Assembly (NCBI GenBank): GCA_025964055.1
Contig: JAOPZP010000331.1
Span: 1-9,039, forward strand
From: Conexibacter sp.
Lineage (GTDB): Bacteria; Actinomycetota; Thermoleophilia; Solirubrobacterales; Solirubrobacteraceae
Direction of reading: 5' to 3'
Length of the DNA stretch: 9,039 nt
In this document: positions 1 through 6,642 of the stretch, in pieces
Numbering within the stretch: position 1 is the first letter of the stretch
Layout of the letters: every line of letters begins with the position of its first letter
Translations under genes and position numbers: made by a program
Notes under the pieces: generated by a model
What the model saw: only the letters and a program-made list of their open reading frames with translations
What the model was told of the DNA's origin: nothing
Database searches by the model: none

Positions 1-233
1 CCCAGACCGTGGACGCCGTGGTCGACGCGATCGTCGACCACGTCGACGTCCACACGCTCGAGCGCGGCCCGGCGCCCGCCGAGCTGGGCCTCAACGACAT
101 CGGCCGCGTGCGCCTGCGCGTGCGCCGGCCGCTCGTCACCGACCCGTACTCGCGCAACCGCGTGACGGGGGCGTTCATCCTCATCGACGAGGCGACGAAC
201 GACACGGTGGCGGGCGGGATGGTCGCGGGGTAG
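1..233 (+). CDS. cysN: Sulfate adenylyltransferase subunit 1 (CysN), 3' end only
   Basis: CysN is the GTPase subunit that drives ATP sulfurylase (with CysD) to form adenosine 5'-phosphosulfate in sulfate activation. Only the last 76 codons are present, read from base 3 to the TAG at 231-233. The C-terminal beta-barrel signature is clear: LNDIGRVRLRVRRPL, then DPYSRNRVTGAFILIDEATN and a closing GGMV, all typical of CysN and of the CysN half of CysNC fusions. The stop comes directly after GGMVAG, so no APS kinase domain is fused here. The gene body, its start and any cysD partner lie outside the window to the left. Family assignment is secure from the motif; the rest of the protein cannot be seen. 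Confidence 0.9.
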   Translation, partial: QTVDAVVDAIVDHVDVHTLERGPAPAELGLNDIGRVRLRVRRPLVTDPYSRNRVTGAFILIDEATNDTVAGGMVAG

Positions 234-251
234 TTCTCTGACGGAGGCGGT

Positions 252-272
252 CTGGGCGTGGGCGGAGCCCAG
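252..272 (+). terminator. Possible hairpin terminator after cysN
   Basis: CTGGGC at 252-257 pairs with GCCCAG at 267-272 around a 9-nt loop, starting 19 nt after the cysN stop. It is short, GC-rich and has no T-tract, so termination is only a possibility. If it is weak, cysN transcription could run into the repeat array downstream. Confidence 0.3.
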
Positions 273-284
273 CGCCGGCGCCGA

Positions 285-323
285 GGTGATGCGGTGCGTG
301 GTTCGTGGGCGATGACGACGAGG
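285..323 (+). repeat. Left arm of a 39-bp imperfect inverted repeat flanking the array
   Basis: The reverse complement of 285-323 matches 921-959 at 33 of 39 positions without gaps. The longest uninterrupted match is 17 bp: TGCGGTGCGTGGTTCGT at 290-306 against its reverse complement at 938-954. The arm sits 53 bp left of the seven-unit array. No gene overlaps it. It could be an end of a mobile or decayed element, or one copy of a dispersed repeat in opposite orientation. Confidence 0.8.
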
Positions 324-376
324 CCTGAGGGCCGGCGCGGCCGTGTCTGCTCTGCCGCGGGCCTGCTGGAAAAGGG

Positions 377-849
377 GGTGGGCCTGAACACCGCGGTCCT
401 GCAGCGCCCAAACAGGCCCACCTCATGGATCCGCCGCCAACGCCCCGGGGTGGGCCCGAACGCCGCGGTCACACCGCGCCAAACAGGCCCGCCCCCACCG
501 GTCTCCCCCCAACGCCCAGGGTGGGCCCGATGGCGGACGCAGGACGTCCGCGAACAGGCCCACCGCCACCGATCTGCCGCCAACGCCCAGGGTGGGCCCG
601 ATGGCGGACGCAGGACGTCCGCGAACAGGCCCACCGCCACCGGTCTGCCGCCAACGCCCAGGGTGGGCCCGTTGGCAGACGCAGGGCGTCCGGGAACAGG
701 CCCACCGCCACCGATCTCCCGTCAACGCTCAGGGTGGGCCCGAACGCCGCGGTCCCGTCGCGCCAAACGGGCCCACCGCCACCGTCCCGCCGCCGGCGCC
801 CCAGGGTGGGCCCGAACACCGCGGTGGCACCGCGCCGAACAGGCCCACC
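377..849 (+). repeat. Seven-unit tandem array of 71-72 bp nested-hairpin repeats
   Basis: Units begin at 377, 449, 520, 591, 662, 733 and 805. Each opens with GGTGGGCC and about 30 nt later has GGCCCACC (GGCCCGCC in unit 2), an 8-bp outer stem. The hairpin spans about 45 nt and a 25-27 nt linker ending near CAACGCCCAG separates units. Inside the outer stem is a second stem in two versions. In units 3 and 4 GCGGACG pairs with CGTCCGC around CAGGA; units 2 and 7 use CGCGGT with ACCGCG, unit 6 a wobble-paired form of it; unit 1 is degenerate and unit 5 is a weakened form of the first version. Units 3 and 4 differ at one base in 71, so duplication is recent. There is no long intact gene in the array. 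A structured RNA or a REP-like DNA element both fit. Confidence 0.9.
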
Positions 850-920
850 CCCCGCGCTCGAGCCCGAACGTGCGCCCGCCCCGGCTCCCGCGGAGACCGA
901 CGACGCCGGCACCCCGCTGA

Positions 921-959
921 CTTCGCCGTCATTGCCGACGAACCACGCACCGCAGCACG
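921..959 (-). repeat. Right arm of the inverted repeat flanking the array
   Basis: This is the partner of 285-323 in inverted orientation, 33 of 39 identical, with the perfect core ACGAACCACGCACCGCA at 938-954. It lies 71 bp after the last array unit, so the array is roughly centred between the two arms. The similarity may extend a little inward with a small gap (CGCCGGC occurs next to both arms). No target-site duplication was recognised outside the arms. Confidence 0.8.
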
Positions 960-1029
960 ACCAGCGGCCGCGCGGGACGCCGACCCGCCGGCAGCGCGAC
1001 CGCACGCACCGCTCGATCCCAAGAGGAGT

Positions 1030-1065
1030 GGGCGGCGGGAGCGCTCTGACCTGCCCCCGCCGCCC
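1030..1065 (+). promoter_or_regulatory. 10-bp perfect GC hairpin upstream of accC
   Basis: GGGCGGCGGG (1030-1039) is exactly complementary to CCCGCCGCCC (1056-1065) with a 16-nt loop. It could end transcription coming out of the repeat region, or be part of a leader. It has no T-tract. Function is not shown by the sequence. Confidence 0.4.
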
Positions 1066-1092
1066 TGGCCCAGGTGGTGTCCCTATAGGCCG

Positions 1093-1121
1093 GTCTCGCG
1101 CCTTGCGGCGCAAGCAGAGAC
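1093..1121 (+). promoter_or_regulatory. Two-stage dyad upstream of accC, possible operator or leader hairpin
   Basis: The inner part CTTGCG-G-CGCAAG (1102-1114) is a perfect dyad with a single central base. Outside it GTCTC (1093-1097) pairs with GAGAC (1117-1121), leaving a small internal loop. A tight dyad with one central base suits a dimeric DNA-binding protein at least as well as an RNA hairpin. It lies about 100 nt before the accC start. Confidence 0.4.
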
Positions 1122-1206
1122 GGTGATGCCTTCCGACGCCACCCTGCCCTGCTCGATCCTCCAACACACCCGATCGGGCCACGGATCGCCGAAACCGGTA
1201 CTGAAG

Positions 1207-1212
1207 TAGCCT
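1207..1212 (+). promoter_or_regulatory. Candidate -10 box of accC
   Basis: TAGCCT ends 10 nt before the accC ATG and fits the TANNNT -10 pattern of actinobacteria. No clear -35 is present and no Shine-Dalgarno lies before the ATG, so the transcript would start only a few nt from the start codon. The palindrome CCCGATCGGG at 1169-1178 is just upstream of where RNA polymerase would sit. Confidence 0.5.
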
Positions 1213-1222
1213 TCCGCGCCGC

Positions 1223-3004
<1,782 letters not shown>

Positions 3005-3008
3005 CTGC

Positions 3009-3758
3009 ATGGAGGCCACCGCCACCATCCTGGGCAGCGGCGGCTTCATCCCGACGGGGCGGCGCGAGACGTCGTCGCTGCTGATCCTCCCGGAGGACGG
3101 CGACGCGGCGATCGTCGTGGACGCGGGCACGGGGATCCGACGCCTGATCACCGATCGCGCGCTGCTGGCGGGCCGCACGCGCCTGGAGGTGCTGCTGACG
3201 CACTTCCACATCGACCACGTCTGCGGCCTGGCCTACCTCACCGAGCTCGGCGACCTCGACGTCCGCGTCCACGGTCCCGGCGCCGCGCTGTACGACGTCC
3301 CCACCGCCGACGTCCTGGCCCGCCTCTTCACCCACCCGGTCATGCCGGTCAGCCTGCCCGAGCTGGGAATCCCGGTGGGCGAGCTGCGGCCGGGCGAGAT
3401 CGACATCGCCGGCGTCGCCGTCCGCGCGCGCCGCCAGGACCGGCACACCGACCCGACGCTCGGGCTGCGGTTCGGCGACGCGCTCGTGTGGTGCACCGAC
3501 ACGATGGAGGACCCCGGCACGGTGGACTTCGCCCGCGGGGTCCGCGTCCTGGGCCACGACAGCTGGGGGCCGCCGGCCGCCCCCGGGCACGCCGAGCCGG
3601 CCGCCGCCGCGCAGGTCGCGGTCGACGCGGGGGCCGAGCACCTGGTGCTCATCCACGTCCCGCCGACGGCCGACGAGGCCGACCTGCAGGCGCGCGCCGC
3701 GGCGGTCCATCCGCACGTCACGGTCGCGACCGATCTCCTGCAGCTGCTGGACGTCTGA
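3009..3758 (+). CDS. MBL-fold metallo-hydrolase, RNase Z-like
   Basis: A 249-aa soluble protein of the metallo-beta-lactamase fold. The complete two-metal site is visible: THFHIDH gives H65, H67, D69 and H70; H146 lies in RHTDPTLGLRF, D164 in CTDTM, and H216 in LVLIHVPP. H194 in the GHAEPAAAAQVA segment matches the GHS-type motif of RNase Z. The N-terminal ILGSGGFIPT with TSSLLI is typical of the RNase Z/phosphodiesterase branch. Substrate may be a phosphodiester (tRNA 3' end, cyclic nucleotide) or something unrelated; the short length and lack of a recognisable exosite argue against claiming tRNase Z. It starts 4 nt after the accC stop with no Shine-Dalgarno, so it is probably cotranscribed and translated by reinitiation. 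The two genes have no obvious biochemical link. Confidence 0.85.
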   Translation: MEATATILGSGGFIPTGRRETSSLLILPEDGDAAIVVDAGTGIRRLITDRALLAGRTRLEVLLTHFHIDHVCGLAYLTELGDLDVRVHGPGAALYDVPTADVLARLFTHPVMPVSLPELGIPVGELRPGEIDIAGVAVRARRQDRHTDPTLGLRFGDALVWCTDTMEDPGTVDFARGVRVLGHDSWGPPAAPGHAEPAAAAQVAVDAGAEHLVLIHVPPTADEADLQARAAAVHPHVTVATDLLQLLDV

Positions 3759-3768
3759 GCGCCCCCGG

Positions 3769-3774
3769 TAGGCT
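3769..3774 (+). promoter_or_regulatory. Candidate -10 box before the thioesterase gene
   Basis: TAGGCT lies in the 24-nt gap after the MBL gene and ends 8 nt before the next ATG. It resembles the boxes before accC (TAGCCT) and at 8743 (TACGCT). It may give the thioesterase-acetyltransferase pair its own near-leaderless transcript. No -35 is evident. Confidence 0.4.
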
Positions 3775-3782
3775 GCCGGCGC

Positions 3783-4229
3783 ATGGACTTCGAGGCGATG
3801 CGCGCCGGCCTGGAGCAGGCCGTGCCGTTCAACCAGCACTTGGGGCTGGAGGTGGTCGAGCTGGCGATCGGGCGCGCCGTCGTGCGGCTGCCCGACGACG
3901 CGGGGCTGCGCAACCACGTCGGCTCCCAGCACGCCAGCGCGCTCTTCGCCGCCGGCCAGGCCGCGGCCGGCGCCGCGCTGGCCGCCACGTTCGTCGAGCA
4001 CCTCGAGGCCGTCGAGCCGCTCGCCGACGGCGCCGAGATCACCTACAAGAAGATCCCACGGGCCGCCATCACCGCGACGGCCGTCCTCGCCGCCACGCCC
4101 GCCGAGCTCCTGGAGGAGCTCGAGCGCGACGGCGAGGTGCGCTTCGCCATCGCCGTCGGGCTCACCGACGGCGCCGGCGACGTCGTCGCCGACATGACGT
4201 CCCGCTGGCTCGTCCACCGGGAGAGCTGA
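3783..4229 (+). CDS. Hotdog-fold thioesterase-like protein (DUF4442/PaaI type)
   Basis: A 148-aa cytosolic protein with the single hotdog domain of the PaaI/DUF4442 group, enzymes that usually hydrolyse acyl-CoA thioesters. The key segment NHVGSQHASALFAAGQA (44-60) corresponds to the N-x-x-G-x-x-H-A-x-A catalytic loop and long helix of the fold; a conserved-looking beta strand ITYKKIPRAAITATA (86-100) follows. In the usual pattern an acidic residue sits in the helix where this protein has GQA, so catalysis may differ or be weak. It ends in TGATG, overlapping the next start by one base. Proximity to accC makes an acyl-CoA role plausible, but the substrate is not indicated. The fold is more certain than the activity. 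Confidence 0.75.
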   Translation: MDFEAMRAGLEQAVPFNQHLGLEVVELAIGRAVVRLPDDAGLRNHVGSQHASALFAAGQAAAGAALAATFVEHLEAVEPLADGAEITYKKIPRAAITATAVLAATPAELLEELERDGEVRFAIAVGLTDGAGDVVADMTSRWLVHRES

Positions 4230-4717
4230 TGCCCGTCCATGCCTGGAAGGCCGGCCCGAACGAGGCCGAGATCGTCGCGCGGCTGCTCGTCGCGTTCCGC
4301 GACCACCTCGGCTACGACTGGCCGTCGGAGAACGCGTTCCTCGCCGGCGTCGAGCGGCTGATCGAGGAGCGCGACACCGAGTTCCTGCTCGCCGCGCCCG
4401 ACGAGGACTCGGCGCCCAGCGGCGTCGTCCAGCTGCGCTTCCGCCGCGGCATCTGGCGCGCGGGCGGCGACTGCCTGGTCGAGGACGTCTTCGTCACCGA
4501 CGAGGCCCGCGGCCGCGGCGTGGCCCGCGCCATGCTCGAGCTCGCGACCGAACGCGCGCTCGAGCGCGGCTGCCGCCGCATGGAGCTCGACGTCTCGGAG
4601 GCCAACGAGGCGGGCCTGGCGCTCTACCGCTCCTTCGGCTTCCGCGAACGCGCCTCCGACGACGCACCGCGCGACCTGTACATGCGGCGGCACCTGGACG
4701 CGGGGCCGGAGGCGTGA
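4229..4717 (+). CDS. GNAT family N-acetyltransferase
   Basis: A 162-aa GCN5-related acetyltransferase that would transfer an acetyl group from acetyl-CoA to an amine. Motif A is clear: LVEDVFVTDEARGRGVARAM, with the pyrophosphate loop RGRGVA at 94-99. Motif B follows as NEAGLALYRSFGFRE (126-140). The N-terminal region contains a predicted helix pair around DHLGYDWPSENAFL. The start is taken at 4229 because it overlaps the preceding stop (TGATG) and has a GGGAGAG Shine-Dalgarno a few bases upstream; the reading frame stays open far upstream but that part overlaps the two preceding genes. Translationally coupled to the thioesterase gene. The substrate (small molecule or protein) cannot be told. 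Confidence 0.88.
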   Translation: MPVHAWKAGPNEAEIVARLLVAFRDHLGYDWPSENAFLAGVERLIEERDTEFLLAAPDEDSAPSGVVQLRFRRGIWRAGGDCLVEDVFVTDEARGRGVARAMLELATERALERGCRRMELDVSEANEAGLALYRSFGFRERASDDAPRDLYMRRHLDAGPEA

Positions 4718-4727
4718 CGCCGAGAGT

Positions 4728-4749
4728 GCGATCGCTTCCTTCCGATCGC
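4728..4749. terminator. Possible bidirectional terminator between convergent genes
   Basis: GCGATCG (4728-4734) pairs with CGATCGC (4743-4749) around an 8-nt pyrimidine loop. It lies in the 60-bp gap between the acetyltransferase stop and the end of the VOC gene on the other strand, where a shared terminator is expected. The stem is only 7 bp and lacks a strong T-tract. Confidence 0.45.
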
Positions 4750-4777
4750 CGTTGATACGCGGGGACGGAGAGCGCCC

Positions 4778-5132
4778 CTACGCCGGCGGCGCCGCCATCA
4801 CCTCGACCCGGGTGCCCTCCCGGCGACCGGGTGAAGGCGCGGGCCGCGCCCCAGTAAGGCGTGTGTGGGTCCACGGGGAAGTCTGCGGCGGCCAGGGCCT
4901 CCATGGTGTCCTCGAAGGCGGCGCAGACCACCGCCACGTGCGCCTCAGGCGGCACGACCGGCTCGTCGGCGTGCAGCAGGTGGATCTGGGTCGTGCCGGA
5001 CTGGACCCAGGTCGAGCGCTCGCCGAGCTCGCCCGGCGGTTGCACCCGTGCGAAGCCCAGCAGCGCCCAGAACGCGACCTCGGCGTCCGTGTCGCCCAGG
5101 CGCGTCTCCAGCGAGACGTGCTGGAGGGTCAT
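4778..5132 (-). pseudogene. VOC/glyoxalase-like protein with an apparent 1-nt frameshift near the 3' end
   Basis: This encodes a vicinal-oxygen-chelate (glyoxalase/bleomycin-resistance) domain of about 117 aa. It starts MTLQHVSLETRL with the ATG at 5132-5130 overlapping the upstream MBL stop (ATGA). Expected metal ligands are present: H5, a residue near H51, H65. The reading frame is good to SPGGH (about residue 107) and then runs on as junk far into the antisense of the acetyltransferase. Removing one base in the CCCGGG run at 4807-4812 restores SPGGHRVEVMAAPPA and a TAG at 4780-4778. That tail is the classic VOC C-terminal strand and supplies the fourth ligand, E110. Either the base is a sequencing or assembly error or the gene is freshly broken. 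It is third in an operon with the MBL and HAD genes. Substrate unknown. Confidence 0.75.
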
Positions 5133-5908
5133 GCGACGCTCGCGACGTTGCGGGCGTGAATCGCCTTCTGGACGCGGTCGCGGCGCGCCAGGGGCAGGGG
5201 TGCCTCGGCACCGGCGCCCGCCGCCAGCGCCTCGACGTAGGCCAGGTCCTCGCGCAGGATCGCCGCCGCGCGCTGGCCGTCGATCGGCGCACCGTGCCCC
5301 GGGACCACCCAGTCGGCCTCGGCGACCTGCGGCGCCAGGCGCTCGAGCGTGGCGACGTAGGCGCTGACGCTGCCGCCTTCGCCGATCATCGGGATCTCGA
5401 CGGGCGACAGGTAGTCGCCGGGGATGAGGACGCGCGCGAACGGCGCCCAGACCGCCATGCCGTCCGCGGTGTGCCCGTCGGCGGGGATCAGCTCGATCTC
5501 CTCCTCGCCCAGCTCCAGCTTGCCCGGCACCGGCAGCGCCTGGACCTGGCCGAGAGACAGCGGCTTGGGCCGCTGCACGTAGTCGTCCTCGTCGACCTCG
5601 CGCAGCCGCCGCTGGGCCACGCCCGGCTCGGCCCGCAGGCGCGCCGCGGTCGTCTCGGCGACGCCCAGCGACGCCTCGGGGAACGCCAGGCGCCCCAGGA
5701 GGTGGTCCCAGTCGCCGTGCGTGGCGAGCAGGCCCGAGAGCCCCCAGCCCGCCTGGGCGAGGATCCCCGACATCGCGTCGAGCTCGTCGGGGAACACCGG
5801 GGAGTCGACGACGAAGGTCTCCTCGCCCTGGTGCAGCACCGTGCTGGTCGTCTGCCACTTCGTGCTGCGGGCGACGATGACGCCGGGATGGAGCGCGACG
5901 ACCTGCAC
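5129..5908 (-). CDS. MBL-fold hydrolase with a HxDxDH metal motif
   Basis: A 259-aa soluble metallo-beta-lactamase-fold protein in the glyoxalase II-like group. The first metal motif reads THGDWDH, so H64, D66, D68 and H69: the second histidine of HxHxDH is replaced by aspartate. The other ligands look intact: H146 in ADGHTADG, D165 in IPGDYLSP and H205 in VPGHGAPI. The N-terminus (VIVARSTKWQTTSTVLHQGEETFVVDS) is the usual beta sandwich start. The start codon is GTG, 13 nt after the HAD stop, with no Shine-Dalgarno. The stop overlaps the VOC start by 4 nt, so the genes are coupled. The variant site may bind metal differently or hold a single metal. Substrate unknown. Confidence 0.85.
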   Translation of the reverse strand: MQVVALHPGVIVARSTKWQTTSTVLHQGEETFVVDSPVFPDELDAMSGILAQAGWGLSGLLATHGDWDHLLGRLAFPEASLGVAETTAARLRAEPGVAQRRLREVDEDDYVQRPKPLSLGQVQALPVPGKLELGEEEIELIPADGHTADGMAVWAPFARVLIPGDYLSPVEIPMIGEGGSVSAYVATLERLAPQVAEADWVVPGHGAPIDGQRAAAILREDLAYVEALAAGAGAEAPLPLARRDRVQKAIHARNVASVA

Positions 5909-5921
5909 GGCGCGGCCGGCC

Positions 5922-6599
5922 CTACAGGCCGAGCAGCTTGGCGGCCTCGAGGAGGTTCTTGACCTCGGCCGTCGGCTTCTTGCCGCCGGGCGGGATCTCC
6001 TCCTTGCGGCGGTTGACCCAGATCGTCGGGACCTTCAGCTTGGTCGCCGGCTCGATGTCCGTGTAGAGGCCGGAGGCGATGTGCACCCATCCCTTCTTGC
6101 CGCCGATGCGCCGGGCGAACTCGTTGAAGTGGGCGGGATCGGGCTTGTAGGAGCGGACCTGCTGGGCGGTCACGACGAGGTCGACGTCCGCCGGGATGTG
6201 GCGGCGCGTCTGGCCCAGGAGCTTGTCGTCGATGTTGGAGATCAGCCCCGTCTGGTACTTGCTCAGGAACTTCTTGAGCTGGGGCATCGTCTCCTTGAAC
6301 GCGCCCCATCGGACCATCGAGTCGGGCAGGAAGCCGGAGCGCGAGGGCTCCAGCGGCCAGCCGATCTCCTTGGCGATCTTGACCGCGGCCTGGCGCAGCA
6401 CCTCGGCGTAGAGCTCGTAGGAACCGCTCTGGATCTCGGCCGTCGCCTGGAGGAAGAGGTCGACGACCTGGGTGCGGTCGATGGTGAAGCCGTCACGCTT
6501 GGCTTCACGCTGAAAAGCGTCTGCGACCCCGCTCTCCCAGTCGATGAGCGTCCCGTAGACGTCGAAGGTGACCCACTGGATGTTCTTAGGAAGAGCCAT
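5922..6599 (-). CDS. HAD-superfamily hydrolase, haloacid dehalogenase type
   Basis: A 225-aa HAD-fold protein. Motif I is FDVYGTLID with nucleophile D13; position +2 is Tyr (Y15), as in L-2-haloacid dehalogenases, rather than the Asp acid/base of phosphatases. Motif II is LISNIDD (S121), motif III SYKPDPAHF (K152), and motif IV contains D181 in GLYTDIEPA. Length fits the type II dehalogenases (about 220-230 aa) and R42 lies where their substrate-binding arginine falls. The Asn two residues after the motif IV serine in dehalogenases is replaced by Leu (L178), so the chemistry could differ. Lysine content is higher than in neighbouring proteins. First gene of the minus-strand operon, transcribed away from sucC across a 43-bp gap. 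The ATG at 6599 has no Shine-Dalgarno. Dehalogenase versus other HAD hydrolase is undecided. Confidence 0.85.
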   Translation of the reverse strand: MALPKNIQWVTFDVYGTLIDWESGVADAFQREAKRDGFTIDRTQVVDLFLQATAEIQSGSYELYAEVLRQAAVKIAKEIGWPLEPSRSGFLPDSMVRWGAFKETMPQLKKFLSKYQTGLISNIDDKLLGQTRRHIPADVDLVVTAQQVRSYKPDPAHFNEFARRIGGKKGWVHIASGLYTDIEPATKLKVPTIWVNRRKEEIPPGGKKPTAEVKNLLEAAKLLGL

Positions 6600-6642
6600 G
6601 CGGCGTGGGATTGTGCCATTTCGCTACTGTCGGCGACCGCTC
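6600..6642. promoter_or_regulatory. Compact divergent promoter region between the HAD gene and sucC
   Basis: Only 43 bp separate the two start codons. On the minus strand CACAAT (plus-strand 6615-6610) ends 10 nt before the HAD ATG. On the plus strand TACTGT (6625-6630) ends 12 nt before the sucC ATG. Neither has a good -35 at standard spacing within the gap, and upstream elements of each promoter would fall inside the other gene. Both transcripts would have almost no leader. Confidence 0.4.

Larger units (their letters stand above)
960..1222. other. Gene-free accC upstream region with several dyad symmetries
   Basis: No convincing coding sequence lies here; the ORFs that cross it are extensions of arginine/proline-rich frames out of the repeat array. 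Its visible content is a 10-bp GC stem (1030-1065), a two-stage hairpin (1093-1121), the palindrome CTATAG at 1083-1088, the perfect palindrome CCCGATCGGG at 1169-1178 and a -10-like TAGCCT just before accC. It probably holds the accC promoter and its control sites. Confidence 0.55.

Noticed and set aside
377..849. CRISPR array
   Set aside because: The whole 71-bp unit is conserved including the linkers, so there are no unique spacers, and no cas gene is present.
377..849. Integron attC cassette array
   Set aside because: Hairpins follow each other without cassette genes, and the conserved core sites of attC are not evident.
4494..5129. Long read-through frame of the VOC gene into the acetyltransferase antisense
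   Set aside because: Sequence beyond about residue 107 is compositional junk; a one-base shift gives the expected VOC ending and stop.
6568..6642. Upstream in-frame start for sucC
   Set aside because: Those 25 codons overlap the HAD gene start and are not part of the SucC family; MDLLEYQGKQ is the standard N-terminus.
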